Part shown: positions 1 to 9,255 of the stretch, piece after piece
How the letters are laid out: each line of letters opens with the position of its first letter
Numbering within the stretch: the stretch's first letter is position 1
Assembly (NCBI RefSeq): GCF_003885045.1
Contig: NZ_RHJS01000002.1
Span: 6,131,302 to 6,195,301, forward strand
Origin: Schaedlerella arabinosiphila
Lineage (GTDB): Bacteria > Bacillota > Clostridia > Lachnospirales > Lachnospiraceae
Direction: 5' to 3'
DNA: 64,000 bases
The notes under the pieces: generated by a model
The model's input: the letters and a program-made list of their open reading frames with translations, nothing else
Told to the model about the DNA's origin: nothing
The model's database searches: none
Made by a program: the position numbers and the translations under genes

Positions 1-1
1 G

Positions 2-595
2 GTCGGAGTGCGCTCGGTCGAATCTGCATTGATGTTTGGCTTTGTAAAGGTTTCGGACAGCCGGGTTGTGACTGCCAACAGGATATTTGAAACTTTGTTG
101 TACAATTATTTTCTCTCGGTTCCGCCTATGCAGCAGGAAGAAATTTACGATGCGGCATTGAAGGAGAAGACGCTTTTCATAGAAGACGGACATCTGAACA
201 TGAAAATGATCCTGGAAAGGTTTGTGGTACATTTTGATGATCTCTATGGTGACAGCGGGCAGAAATTTTATGAAGATGACGGACGACGCTATTTCATGCT
301 TTTTCTGAAGCCGATCATCAATGGAATCGGGAATTGCTATGTGGAGGCAGAGACGAGAAACCGGGAACGGACGGACCTGATTGTAGATTACTGCGGAGAG
401 CAATTCATTGTAGAGACGAAGATTTGGCGTGGGCTTGCAAGGCATCAGCAAGGTGAGGAGCAAGTGTTTGAATACCTCAAGCATCACCATCTGGATAAAG
501 GGTATATTCTGACTTTTAATTTCAACAAAAAGAAGGAGATCGGGGTAAAGGAAGTTCTGCATCGGGACAAGATACTCATAGAAGCGGTCGTTTAA
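2..595 (+). CDS. AAA-like ATPase / PD-(D/E)XK protein, C-terminal part (partial)
   Basis: The frame is open to the left edge, so this is the last ~197 codons of a longer gene; the GTG at base 8 is probably internal. The segment resembles the C-terminal half of AAA-like (AAA_35-type) proteins common in Lachnospiraceae. It has the 'ANRIFETLLYNYFLS' stretch that follows the ATPase domain, then a PD-(D/E)XK-like core in which 'RTDLIVDYCGEQFIVETK' supplies the D...ExK residues. The ATPase motifs would lie outside the window. Function is not established; a nuclease-like fold is inferred from the motif only. It ends 16 bases before recQ. Confidence 0.7.
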   Translation, partial: VGVRSVESALMFGFVKVSDSRVVTANRIFETLLYNYFLSVPPMQQEEIYDAALKEKTLFIEDGHLNMKMILERFVVHFDDLYGDSGQKFYEDDGRRYFMLFLKPIINGIGNCYVEAETRNRERTDLIVDYCGEQFIVETKIWRGLARHQQGEEQVFEYLKHHHLDKGYILTFNFNKKKEIGVKEVLHRDKILIEAVV

Positions 596-611
596 TGAAA
601 AGGAAAATAGA

Positions 612-2534
612 ATGGATAAAAAATACGAAATCTTAAAAAATATCTTCGGCTATGATACCTTCCGGGAAGGGCAGGAAACCCTGGTTGACAGCGCCCTTTC
701 CGGCAGGGATGTTCTGGGGATTATGCCGACGGGGGCGGGAAAATCGATCTGTTTTCAGGTTCCGGCGCTTATGTTTGAGGGGATTACCATTGTGGTATCG
801 CCCCTCATTTCTTTGATGAAGGATCAGGTGGCGGCTCTCAACCAGGCGGGTGTCCATGCGGCCTATATCAACAGCTCCCTGACCGAAGGCCAGTACCGCA
901 AAGCCATGGAAAACGCGCGCCGGGGTCAGTACAAGATCATCTACGTGGCACCCGAACGGCTGATGACGGATTCTTTCCAGTCCCTCGTGCAGGAGGTGGA
1001 CATCTCCATGACGGCGGTGGACGAGGCCCACTGCATTTCCCAATGGGGGCAGGATTTCCGGCCCAGCTATCTAAAGATCGTGGAATTTATCAGCATGCTG
1101 CCGAAACGCCCTGTGATCGCCGCTTATACGGCTACGGCCACAAAGCAGGTCAAGGAAGACATTCTCTGCATTCTGGGGCTCAATGACCCGACGGTAGTAG
1201 TCACCGGATACGACCGGAAAAATCTCTACTTCGCAGTAAAAAAGCCAAAGGACAAGAAAGCTCAGCTTCTGGATTATTTATCCAAAAACAGAGAAAAGAG
1301 CGGGATCATTTACTGCAATACCCGAAAAATCGTAGAAGAAGTAGAGATGGAATTAAGAAGAGCGGGCTACCCGGTCACACGCTATCACGCGGGTCTCACC
1401 GATGCGGAGCGGAAGCAGAACCAGGAGGACTTCATCTACGACCGCAGGCCGGTGATGGTAGCCACCAACGCATTCGGCATGGGGATCGACAAATCCAATG
1501 TGCGCTATGTCATCCACTACAATATGCCCAAGGACATCGAAAGCTATTATCAGGAGGCCGGACGTGCGGGACGGGACGGCGAGCCGGCGGAATGCTTTTT
1601 GTATTACTCCGGGCAGGATGTGCGGATCAATGAATTTCTCATCGGGACACAGGCGGAGAACAGCGGGCTGGATGATGAGGAGCGGGAGCTGATCAAAGAG
1701 CGGGATCTGGACCGTCTCCGGAAAATGACGTTCTACTGCTTCACCAACGAATGCCTGCGGGAATATATCCTGCGTTATTTTGGAGAGTACGGCGGAAATT
1801 ACTGCGGCAACTGCGAAAACTGCCGGACAGAATTTGAAGATATGGATGTGACGGAGGAGGCATGCCATATCATCCGCATGGTGCTGACCAGCCATGAACG
1901 CTACGGGATCAATGCCGTACTGGACGGGGTGCACGGCTCGGACACGGCAAAGGTGCGGCAATTCAGGCTGAACCAGAACCCGGAATACGGAAGCCTGAAA
2001 GACCGGACACTTGTCAGGCTCCGCCAGATTTTAAATGACCTGCTGCTGAAAGAATACCTGTTTCTCACGACCAGCGATTATCCGGTGCTGAAAATGACAA
2101 AGAGCGGGCGGGAACTGCTGGCGTACTGGGAGCAGCAGGAGAAGAAGATGGAAAATCCGGAAGAATGGGCAAGCCAGGAAAGCTTCGGCTCGGATGGCAG
2201 AGTGACAGATCCGGCTTTCCGAATCATCTTAAAGCTTCCGAAAGAGCAGGAACGGACAGCGGCCAAGGGGCAGGAAAAGAAGAAAAAAGCGGTTGCAGAC
2301 GCCAAATATCCGGATCTGTTCGAGCAGCTTCGAAAATATCGCTACGAGCTTGCCCAGAAAGAACACGTACCTCCGTATATTATTTTCTCGGATAAGACTT
2401 TAAAGGAATTGAGCACATTTCTTCCCACGACCAAAGACGCCATGCTGGAGATCAACGGCATCGGTACAGTGAAATATGACAAGTACGGGGAGAGATTCAT
2501 GGAGATTGTCCGTGCTTACGCTGAGAAAATGTAA
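612..2534 (+). CDS. recQ: ATP-dependent DNA helicase RecQ
   Basis: 3'-5' DNA helicase of superfamily 2 acting in recombination and fork repair. In order: helicase core with Walker A 'GIMPTGAGKSICFQ' (about residue 36), the DEAH box in 'VDEAHCISQWGQDFRP', motif VI in 'YYQEAGRAGRDGEPAE'; then the RQC zinc site (Cys residues around 'YCGNCENC', about 396-404); and a C-terminal HRDC domain (about 560-640, 'LKELSTFLPTTKDAML'). At 640 residues it has the full RecQ architecture. The ATG follows an AAAGGAAAA ribosome site. It may be co-transcribed with the upstream partial gene. Confidence 0.95.
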   Translation: MDKKYEILKNIFGYDTFREGQETLVDSALSGRDVLGIMPTGAGKSICFQVPALMFEGITIVVSPLISLMKDQVAALNQAGVHAAYINSSLTEGQYRKAMENARRGQYKIIYVAPERLMTDSFQSLVQEVDISMTAVDEAHCISQWGQDFRPSYLKIVEFISMLPKRPVIAAYTATATKQVKEDILCILGLNDPTVVVTGYDRKNLYFAVKKPKDKKAQLLDYLSKNREKSGIIYCNTRKIVEEVEMELRRAGYPVTRYHAGLTDAERKQNQEDFIYDRRPVMVATNAFGMGIDKSNVRYVIHYNMPKDIESYYQEAGRAGRDGEPAECFLYYSGQDVRINEFLIGTQAENSGLDDEERELIKERDLDRLRKMTFYCFTNECLREYILRYFGEYGGNYCGNCENCRTEFEDMDVTEEACHIIRMVLTSHERYGINAVLDGVHGSDTAKVRQFRLNQNPEYGSLKDRTLVRLRQILNDLLLKEYLFLTTSDYPVLKMTKSGRELLAYWEQQEKKMENPEEWASQESFGSDGRVTDPAFRIILKLPKEQERTAAKGQEKKKKAVADAKYPDLFEQLRKYRYELAQKEHVPPYIIFSDKTLKELSTFLPTTKDAMLEINGIGTVKYDKYGERFMEIVRAYAEKM

Positions 2535-2670
2535 GGCAGACAGCTTTGCTGGCTGTTATTGCGCATGTGGGTGAAATACCCGTGAATAATAACGCCGATT
2601 CAATGACAATGGCTGAAATATGCTTGACAGATCGCAGGATCAATGATATTTTGTTGATATAATTTTATTG

Positions 2671-2715
2671 AAACATACTTCAATGAAATATGTTTCAATA
2701 AAGCGTATTTCAATA
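2671..2715. repeat. 15-bp imperfect tandem repeat, three units
   Basis: Three consecutive 15-bp units: aaacatacttcaatg, aaatatgtttcaata, aagcgtatttcaata. They lie just upstream of the ribosome site of the broken ATPase gene; a weaker related unit precedes them. Because 15 is a multiple of 3, the array is open in frame with the downstream gene and would read as pentapeptide repeats if translation began further upstream. It could equally be an operator array or slippage product. Confidence 0.7.
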
Positions 2716-2730
2716 AAAGGGGAATCTGCC

Positions 2731-3854
2731 ATGGAAAAATTTATTGGTCGAAAAAATGAGCTGGATGCACTGGAAAAGCTGTACAATACCCCCGGATTTC
2801 AAATGACTGTGATTTATGGACGGAGAAAAATCGGGAAGTCTACCTTGATAAAAGAGTTTATCAAAGAAAAAAAAGCGGTCTTTTTTACAGCAACCCGGGC
2901 GGGCATCCACAGGAATCTGGAGCTTTTGGGAAAACAGGCATTGGAAGTTCTGGCGCCGGCTGTGGGCGCGCTGGCCTTTGAAAATATGGACGCTCTGTTT
3001 TCCTTTATCGGTGATTCGTGCCAGGAGGCGTGGCAAAATATCTCTCCCTTTTCGATGATTCGAAAAGCCTGGATGAAAATATAATTACTCAGTTTTTTAC
3101 AAAATCCGGATATCTTTATGAAGAGACGAATAACTTACTTACGCAGGAATTTCGAAATGTCAGCAGCTACAGCGACATAATAGAAGCAATTTCCTCAGGC
3201 GCAAACAGGCTGAATGAGATCTCGGACAAGACACATATCGCCCAGACGGCGGTTTCACACGCGCTGTCTAACCTGATCACAACCGGCATTGTGGTCAGGG
3301 AGACCGCGGCTACGGATGAAAAAAATAAAAAGAAGGTTCAATATAACCTGAAGGACAATATGTTTCGATTCTGGTATAAATATGTTCCGAACGGCATAGG
3401 CGCCATTGAGCTGGACAAAGGCGAGCTCTATTATCAAAACGCGGTAAAACCCAGAATTGCCGAATATATGGGAAATGTATTTGAAGAAATGTGCAGGTTC
3501 TATACATTGCATTCAGGGATTATGGGCCGTTTGAACTGCTATGTGACGACAGTTGGAAAATGGTGGGGAACAAATCCCGGAAAACGTATGCAGACGGATA
3601 TAGACATTGTCGGACTTGACAAGATGTCAAAAAAAGCAGTGCTGGGAGAATGTAAATTTAAGAATGAGCCTGTTGATAAAAAAGTATATGAAGACCTGAT
3701 GGATAGAAACGGCCTGATTTCCAGGGAATATATGATTGTACAATATCTTCTGTTTTCGAAGAGCGGTTTTTCAGAATGGGTTCGGGAAAATACAGATCCG
3801 TCCCTTGTGAAAAAAATAACCCTCCAGGAGATGTACTGTATAGAAAATACGTAG
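2731..3854 (+). pseudogene. Broken archaeal-type ATPase (ATPase_2 / DUF234 family)
   Basis: The first ~95 codons (from ATG 2731, after AAAGGGGA) carry the P-loop 'VIYGRRKIGKSTLIKEF' typical of ATP-binding proteins of the archaeal ATPase/DUF234 family. That frame stops at 3084. From about 3018 a different frame continues with 'GGVAKYLSLFDDSKSLDENI', a winged-helix section ('ISDKTHIAQTAVSHALSNL') and a DUF234-type nuclease-like end ('DIDIVGL...GECKFKN'), stopping at 3854. In intact members 130 or more residues with Walker B and sensor motifs lie between these halves. They are missing, so an internal deletion plus frameshift at about 3010-3030 inactivated the gene. Function in the family is unclear; some members are thought to be nuclease- or toxin-like. 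Confidence 0.8.
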
Positions 3855-3945
3855 AAGCACACCAGATCCGGCACTGTAAGTAAACAACATTCTCACACTT
3901 CATACACAAAAATTTCACAAACATTTGTTACCTTAGTAACCGTAC

Positions 3946-3989
3946 AAAAATAACCTGAACAGATGAGGAAGCATGAACAGGTTATTTTT
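3946..3989 (+). terminator. Perfect 12-bp stem hairpin, probable terminator
   Basis: aaaaataacctg pairs perfectly with caggttattttt across a 20-nt loop. The A-rich 5' arm and T-rich 3' arm would let it terminate in either direction. It separates the broken ATPase gene from the ABC operon. Confidence 0.75.
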
Positions 3990-4076
3990 ATGCGGTTCTT
4001 TTGCATTTGGAACACATAGTACATATCATGTAGCTGTTCAGAACAGATACTATATCAATGCCAGGGAGGTAAGGAT

Positions 4077-5051
4077 TTGATTGAGGTAAAGAATTTAGTG
4101 AAAAAATATGGAACGCATCTTGCCGTAGATCACTTGGATTTTCAGCTCGAACCAGGGAGAATCTACGGCTTTTTGGGGCCGAACGGCGCCGGAAAATCAA
4201 CAACCATGAACATCATGACCGGTTATCTGGGGGCGACAGAAGGCGCGGTTGTCATCGATGGGCATGATATCCTGAGGGAACCCGAGGAAGCCAAGAAACA
4301 CATCGGGTATCTGCCGGAGCTTCCGCCCCTGTACATGGATATGACTGTACTGGAATACCTGGAATTTGCGGCAGAGTTGAAGGAGATCCCGAAGAAAGAG
4401 CGGGAAGCTTCCGTCCAGAAGGTCATGGACATTACGAAGCTCAATGATGTGCAGTTCCGTCTGATCAAGAATCTGTCAAAAGGATACCGCCAAAGGGTGG
4501 GGCTGGCCCAGGCGATCCTGGGCTTCCCGGATATCATCATTCTGGATGAACCGACGGTGGGGCTGGATCCGAAGCAGATCATCGAGATCCGGGAGCTGAT
4601 CCGGGAGCTGGCAAAGGAGCATACGGTGATCCTCAGTTCCCATATCCTGGCAGAGGTACGGGAGGTCTGCGACTACATTATGATCATTTCCAGGGGAAAG
4701 CTGGTTGCCAGCGATACGCCTGAGAATCTGGAACATCTGATGGCAGGGCAGAACAGCCTGGAGATCGAGACGAAAGCAGAACCAGAGAGGGTCAGGAAGA
4801 TCCTTCGGAGCATTTCGGGGGTTGACAAAATAGAACTCGAACGGACAGAGGAAGCCACGACATACGCCAGGATCGAGACAGGAACAGCGGTGTCCGGTGA
4901 AAATCAGGACATCCGCGAAGCCATATTTCTTGCGTTTGCAGAGGCCGGCTGCCCGCTCCTGATGCTGAAAGCATCCAAAGCAAGCCTGGAAGAAGTATTT
5001 ATGGAATTGACACAGGGAGAGGAGGCGACCGCAGATGCTGGCGATTTATAA
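4077..5051 (+). CDS. ABC transporter ATP-binding protein (Gld-like system)
   Basis: ATPase subunit that powers the ABC-2 permease encoded next. Walker A is 'GFLGPNGAGKSTTMNIM' (about residue 33), the signature is 'LSKGYRQRVGLAQAIL', and Walker B is 'IIILDEPTVGLDP', followed by the H-loop 'ILSSHILAE'. The C-terminal ~90 residues form the extra domain typical of GldA/CcmA-like ABC-2 ATPases. The start is TTG 4077 after GGGAGGTAAGG. The gene overlaps the permease by 17 bases, and the four-gene order ATPase, permease, GldG-like, DUF4340 is a recurrent Firmicute operon of unknown substrate. Confidence 0.9.
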   Translation: MIEVKNLVKKYGTHLAVDHLDFQLEPGRIYGFLGPNGAGKSTTMNIMTGYLGATEGAVVIDGHDILREPEEAKKHIGYLPELPPLYMDMTVLEYLEFAAELKEIPKKEREASVQKVMDITKLNDVQFRLIKNLSKGYRQRVGLAQAILGFPDIIILDEPTVGLDPKQIIEIRELIRELAKEHTVILSSHILAEVREVCDYIMIISRGKLVASDTPENLEHLMAGQNSLEIETKAEPERVRKILRSISGVDKIELERTEEATTYARIETGTAVSGENQDIREAIFLAFAEAGCPLLMLKASKASLEEVFMELTQGEEATADAGDL

Positions 5052-5901
5052 ACGAGAACTGCGTTCCTATTTTCAGTCCATGATCGGCTGCGTATTTGTC
5101 GCATTTTTGGTACTGTTTACAGGAATTTATTTTACGGCGTACAACCTGACCGCGGGATATCCGTACTTTTCCTATACATTATCCGGCTCCCTGATCGTAT
5201 TTATCGTGGGAATCCCGCTGATCACCATGCGGAGCTTCTCAGAGGAACGGAAGAATAAGACGGACCAGCTACTTTTGACAGCGCCGGTCAGCCTGACGAA
5301 AGTGGTTTTGGGAAAATATTTCGCGATGGCGACAGTGGTTGCGGTACCGAACCTGATCTTCTGCCTGTTTCCGCTGATCATCAAAATGAACGGGACGGCT
5401 TACCTGAAAGTCGATTACATTTCCATCGGGGTATTTTTCCTGCTGGGCTGTGTGTACCTCGCCATCGGCATGTTTCTGTCAACACTGACAGAGAGCCAGA
5501 TCATCGCCTTTGTCAGTACGTTTGGGGTGCTGCTGCTTTTGTATCTGTGGAACGGGATCGTCAGCTTCCTGCCGTCTTCGGCGTCCGGCTGCATGGCAGG
5601 GCTTTTGCTCATTTTGAGCGTCATCATCCTTTATATCTGGCAAATGACGCTGAACTGGGTTTTGAGCGCCATCCTGGAAGCAGTATGCGTGATCGGGTGT
5701 GTTACTGCGTACTTTGTGAAGCCTGGCCTGTTTGAAAATCTGCTGTCCGATCTGCTTGGAAAACTTGCGTTTGCAGATGTATTTACGGGGATCACGCAGA
5801 ATCATATCGTGGACCTGAGCGGAATTGTCCTGTATCTGTCTGTGATTACGGTTTTTATATTCCTGACCGTGCAGACGATCCAGAAAAGACGTTGGAGTTA
5901 G
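5035..5901 (+). CDS. ABC-2 type permease (GldF-like)
   Basis: Integral membrane subunit of 288 residues with about six hydrophobic segments; the first begins near residue 19 ('CVFVAFLVLFTGIYFTAY'). The 'MRSFSEERKNKTDQLLLTAP' segment after the second helix is characteristic of ABC-2 permeases of the GldF/CcmB-like type. The start codon lies inside the upstream ATPase gene, implying translational coupling. The gene is followed after 12 bases by the GldG-like gene. Substrate is unknown. Confidence 0.88.
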   Translation: MLAIYKRELRSYFQSMIGCVFVAFLVLFTGIYFTAYNLTAGYPYFSYTLSGSLIVFIVGIPLITMRSFSEERKNKTDQLLLTAPVSLTKVVLGKYFAMATVVAVPNLIFCLFPLIIKMNGTAYLKVDYISIGVFFLLGCVYLAIGMFLSTLTESQIIAFVSTFGVLLLLYLWNGIVSFLPSSASGCMAGLLLILSVIILYIWQMTLNWVLSAILEAVCVIGCVTAYFVKPGLFENLLSDLLGKLAFADVFTGITQNHIVDLSGIVLYLSVITVFIFLTVQTIQKRRWS

Positions 5902-5913
5902 GAGGAACAGACC

Positions 5914-7557
5914 GTGGAAAAAATGAAAAAATTATTTCATACGACAGGAACAGCGCATGGGATATACAGCGTGGGATTGACGGCGGTGGTGGTTGCGATC
6001 GTGGTTGTGGTCAATCTGATCTTTGGTCAGCTTCCGGAAAAATACCGCAATATCGATGTGAGCAGTTCAAAGATTTACGAGATTACCGATACAAGCAGGG
6101 ATTTCCTGAAAGACCTGGATACAGAGGTCAAATTTACGGTGCTGGCCGTGAAGGAAGAGGCAGACGAACGGATTCGGACATTTCTGAGCAAATATGCCTC
6201 CCTTTCCAAAAATATTTCTGTGGAATGGATTGATCCGGTGCTGCATCCTTCCGCACTGCAGGATTACGACGCGTCGGAAAATTCGATCGTGGTCTCCTGT
6301 GAAAAGACGGGAAGAAACACGACAGTGACATTTGATAAAATCGTGGTGGTGGATTACTCTTCCTATTATTATACAGGCAGTATTTCGGAAAACGAATTTG
6401 ACGGGGAAGGCCAGCTTACCAGTGCGGTCAATTATGTGACCAGCGAGGACGAAAAGCAGATCTACCGCACGGCAGGGCATGGGGAGAGCATGCTTCCTGC
6501 GAACATCACCGAACTGATGGATAAGAACAATTATACGGTGTCGGAGTGGAACCTCCTGATGAACCCGGATATTCCAAAGGACTGTGACCTGCTTCTGATG
6601 AATGCTCCCGCCAATGACCTGACGGAGGATGAGAGGGACGCAGTGCTTGATTATCTGGCAGGAGGCGGCAAGATGATGCTTCTGCTGGGAGATACAAACA
6701 GCAAAGACCTGCCGAATCTGTCGGCAGTGATGAAGGAATACGGCATGGAGGCCGCGGACGGCTATATCGCGGATCCGCAGCGCTGCTATCAGGGAAATGC
6801 ATTTTATATCTTCCCGATGCTGAGTGTAAGCGGAGATATGGCGAAGGGTATGGCTTCGGAAATGGTTCTGCTGATCAATGCTCATGGGCTGAACCTGACA
6901 GATCCGGCGCGGGATACGATCTCCACCACCTCCTTTATGACCACCAGCAATTCCGGTGCGGCCGTGACTGAGGATACACAGACGGAGGGAACCTATACCC
7001 TGGGAGCCGTGGCCACGGAGACCGTAAGCGGCAGCAGTCATTCGGACAGTGAAGATGAAGGTGAGCCTGCAGAAAATACTGACGGAGACACAGAAAATTC
7101 CGATACGGAAAATGTCGGCACGGATGCGGGAGATACCGATACAGGGAATGCTGGCACGGATGCAGGAGATACCGATACAGGGAATGACAGCACGGATGCA
7201 GGAGATACCGATACGGAAGATGGCGGCACGGATGCGGGAGATACCGATACAGGGAATGACAGCGGCGATGCCGAGGATACAAAGGAGACCCGCCTGACCG
7301 TGATTTCCACGGCCAATATAATCGATTCCCAGCTCACGGAGATGTTCACGACCCTGGAAAATACGACGTTATTTATGAACGCGGTGACCGCAAACTTTGA
7401 CGGGGTGGAAAATCTTTCCATTGAGCCGAAGAGCCTGGCGGTACAGTACAATACGATTCAGCATGTGGGACTTCTGAGCCTGTTCGCAATCTTTGGAATC
7501 CCGCTGGTGATTCTGGTGGGCGGATTCACCGTATGGTTCAGACGCAGAAAAGCATAA
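5914..7557 (+). CDS. GldG-like membrane-anchored ABC system protein with repeat linker
   Basis: A 547-residue protein starting at GTG 5914 after GGAGGAAC. It has an N-terminal membrane anchor (about residues 19-36), a long extracytoplasmic GldG/IFT52-like region ('YRTAGHGESMLPANITELM', 'LAGGGKMMLLLGDTN'), and a C-terminal helix ('LLSLFAIFGIPLVILVGGF') ending in a basic tail. Between about residues 385 and 460 lies an Asp/Thr/Gly-rich low-complexity linker encoded by a 36-bp tandem repeat. This is an acidic insertion that I would not expect as a core part of the family. Part of the ABC operon; role unknown beyond partnership with the transporter. Confidence 0.82.
   Translation: MEKMKKLFHTTGTAHGIYSVGLTAVVVAIVVVVNLIFGQLPEKYRNIDVSSSKIYEITDTSRDFLKDLDTEVKFTVLAVKEEADERIRTFLSKYASLSKNISVEWIDPVLHPSALQDYDASENSIVVSCEKTGRNTTVTFDKIVVVDYSSYYYTGSISENEFDGEGQLTSAVNYVTSEDEKQIYRTAGHGESMLPANITELMDKNNYTVSEWNLLMNPDIPKDCDLLLMNAPANDLTEDERDAVLDYLAGGGKMMLLLGDTNSKDLPNLSAVMKEYGMEAADGYIADPQRCYQGNAFYIFPMLSVSGDMAKGMASEMVLLINAHGLNLTDPARDTISTTSFMTTSNSGAAVTEDTQTEGTYTLGAVATETVSGSSHSDSEDEGEPAENTDGDTENSDTENVGTDAGDTDTGNAGTDAGDTDTGNDSTDAGDTDTEDGGTDAGDTDTGNDSGDAEDTKETRLTVISTANIIDSQLTEMFTTLENTTLFMNAVTANFDGVENLSIEPKSLAVQYNTIQHVGLLSLFAIFGIPLVILVGGFTVWFRRRKA
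7114..7257 (+). repeat. 36-bp coding tandem repeat in the GldG-like gene
   Basis: Four near-identical 36-bp units start at 7114, 7150, 7186 and 7222, with degenerate partial units before (from about 7078) and after (7258). Each encodes a 12-residue acidic unit such as GTDAGDTDTGNA. Unit length is a multiple of three, so copy-number change keeps the frame. Confidence 0.9.
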
Positions 7558-7593
7558 GATGCGGGAATGACTTTAGAACAGCAGGAGGGATTT

Positions 7594-8517
7594 ATGAAAA
7601 AAAAGAAGAAACGTTTGATTTGCCTTCTTATCATCCTTCCTCTGCTTCTTGTGATCCTTGCCCTGATGAAAAATTATAACCGGAGCCAGGAAGAGAAGCA
7701 GGAGGCGGAGAAGGAAGCGGCAAAGATATATGCGGCAGAGCTCACCGACGTGCATGCTGTCAGCTATAAAACGGAAAGCGGCGAGTTTGCATTTGAAAAG
7801 GCGGAGGACACCTGGGTCTATACATCGGACCCGGATTTCCCGCTTGCCCAGACTTATCCGGAACAGATCGTTTCCACGTTTGGAAAGTTAGAAGCCCTGC
7901 GGGAGCTGAAAGACGGCGACGAACCGGAAGCTTACGGCCTGAAAGACCCCGCATACACGGTAAAGCTGACGGACGCGGAAGGAAATGAGACTACTCTGAG
8001 TATTGGAAACGCGGTGGAAGAAGCTTACTATCTGCTGAACAACGCGACAGGGAAGATCTACACGGTCAGCAGTTCTGTGACCGGGACACTGCAGCATACA
8101 CTGGAAGAGATGGCGCAGTTGGATACCTTTCCGAATATCGGGAGCGGCAACCTGAAAAGGGAAGTGATCACCCGCGGCAGCGAGACAACGATCTACGACT
8201 CGGAAAATGAGGATGACGCAAAAAATATTGCCGCCGTGGCAGGCGGGCTCGGCGCAGTCAGTTTAAGCGCCGCGGCGGATTACTCCGTGGAGGACAAAGA
8301 CCTGAAGGGATTTGGGCTGGATGAGGCAGCCCGCACCACCGTGGAGGCAACCTATACAAAGGACGACGAAGAGCAGCTGCTGACGCTGTATATCGGCGGC
8401 GAGGACGGAGACGGAAACCGATATGTCATGATGAACGATTCCCGGATCGTGTATCTGATCTCTGTGGATGTGTGCGATAATATTCTGAATGTGGAGGAGC
8501 CGTCAGACACGGAGTGA
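7594..8517 (+). CDS. DUF4340 domain-containing protein
   Basis: About 307 residues. The start is taken as ATG 7594, directly after AGGAGGG and before a basic, hydrophobic signal-anchor ('LICLLIILPLLLVILALM'); an in-frame ATG at 7567 lacks a site. The body has DUF4340 features: a substrate-poor beta-rich region with 'FAFEKAEDTWVYTSDPDFPL' and repeated 'ETTLSIGNAVEEAYYLLN'-type strands. In this operon type it is the fourth gene, following the GldG-like protein, and likely sits on the outer face of the membrane with it. Catalytic residues are not apparent. Confidence 0.8.
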   Translation: MKKKKKRLICLLIILPLLLVILALMKNYNRSQEEKQEAEKEAAKIYAAELTDVHAVSYKTESGEFAFEKAEDTWVYTSDPDFPLAQTYPEQIVSTFGKLEALRELKDGDEPEAYGLKDPAYTVKLTDAEGNETTLSIGNAVEEAYYLLNNATGKIYTVSSSVTGTLQHTLEEMAQLDTFPNIGSGNLKREVITRGSETTIYDSENEDDAKNIAAVAGGLGAVSLSAAADYSVEDKDLKGFGLDEAARTTVEATYTKDDEEQLLTLYIGGEDGDGNRYVMMNDSRIVYLISVDVCDNILNVEEPSDTE

Positions 8518-8519
8518 CC

Positions 8520-8690
8520 GGTGTGAATGTTCACACCCTGTCCAGGCGCTCACGGTAGCTGAACGGCAACGATTTTATAAGATTTTTATTTGGATTTTAT
8601 TGACAAGTATCCAAAATCGGCGGAAAATAGTATTGAAACAAATCAATGATGCGGCGGTCAAAAGTTCTGTTTTTATTCAGGGCTTCTGAC
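8520..8690 (+). other. Intergenic segment with two hairpins
   Basis: ggtgtgaa/ttcacacc (8520-8537) forms a tight perfect 8-bp hairpin just after the DUF4340 stop, without a following T run. A second inverted repeat, cggtcaaaag with cttctgaccg, closes at about 8690. One or both may end the ABC operon; nothing else is recognisable here. Confidence 0.4.
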
Positions 8691-8733
8691 CGTGCGGATC
8701 ATGCGTACGAAAAAACATAAAGGTGGGCTGGCA

Positions 8734-9150
8734 ATGAAAGAGAAGATCATACGTTTTATGCAGGGGAGATACGGAGCCTATGGGCTGGATGCGCTTACGA
8801 AGTTCCTTTTGACAATCGGGCTGGGCATCATGTTTGGCTCACTGGCATTCAGAGGAAGGAACACCGGCCTGGTCTGTTATCTGATCGGCTGGGTGATCGT
8901 GATCTACTGCTATTACCGGCTGATTTCCAGGGATGTGACGAAGCGTTATGCCGAGAACCAGGCATTTCTTTCCCGCACCAGCGCGGTACGCGGATTTTTC
9001 CGAAAACAGAAGTCCATGTGGAGGCAGAGAAAGTTATATCATATCTATAAGTGCCCGGACTGTAAGCAGAAGATCCGGATACCCCGGGGAAAAGGAAAGA
9101 TTGAGGTGAAATGCCCGAAGTGCAGTGCGACCTTTATTAAGAAAAGCTGA
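8734..9150 (+). CDS. Small membrane protein with C-terminal zinc ribbon
   Basis: A 138-residue protein starting at ATG 8734, after AAAGGTGGG. Two hydrophobic helices (about residues 18-38 and 45-63) are followed by a basic cytoplasmic stretch ('RGFFRKQKSMWRQRK'). A zinc-ribbon follows with paired cysteines 'CPDC' and 'CPKC' separated by about 18 residues. The ribbon resembles the MJ0042-type/'zinc-ribbon' ends of Firmicute membrane proteins. No enzymatic motif is visible, so the role is unknown; metal binding is inferred from the four cysteines. Confidence 0.7.
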   Translation: MKEKIIRFMQGRYGAYGLDALTKFLLTIGLGIMFGSLAFRGRNTGLVCYLIGWVIVIYCYYRLISRDVTKRYAENQAFLSRTSAVRGFFRKQKSMWRQRKLYHIYKCPDCKQKIRIPRGKGKIEVKCPKCSATFIKKS

Positions 9151-9197
9151 ACAGTATCGAAAAGAAACAATTTCTCGCAAAAATTTGTAATCTGTTC

Positions 9198-9226
9198 TTT
9201 CATTTTGGAAAAAAGTGTGCTATAAT
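9198..9226 (+). promoter_or_regulatory. Promoter for tRNA-Ala
   Basis: A consensus -10 TATAAT at 9221-9226 is preceded by TGC, giving an extended -10, 30 bases before the tRNA. The -35 (TTTCAT, 9198-9203) is weak at 17-bp spacing. Confidence 0.65.
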
Positions 9227-9255
9227 AGCAAAGTCGGTGAGAGATAATCTTACTT

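Noticed and set aside
7114..7257. Regular repeats considered as a CRISPR array
   Set aside because: Units are contiguous without spacers, in frame, and encode a peptide repeat; no cas genes in the window.
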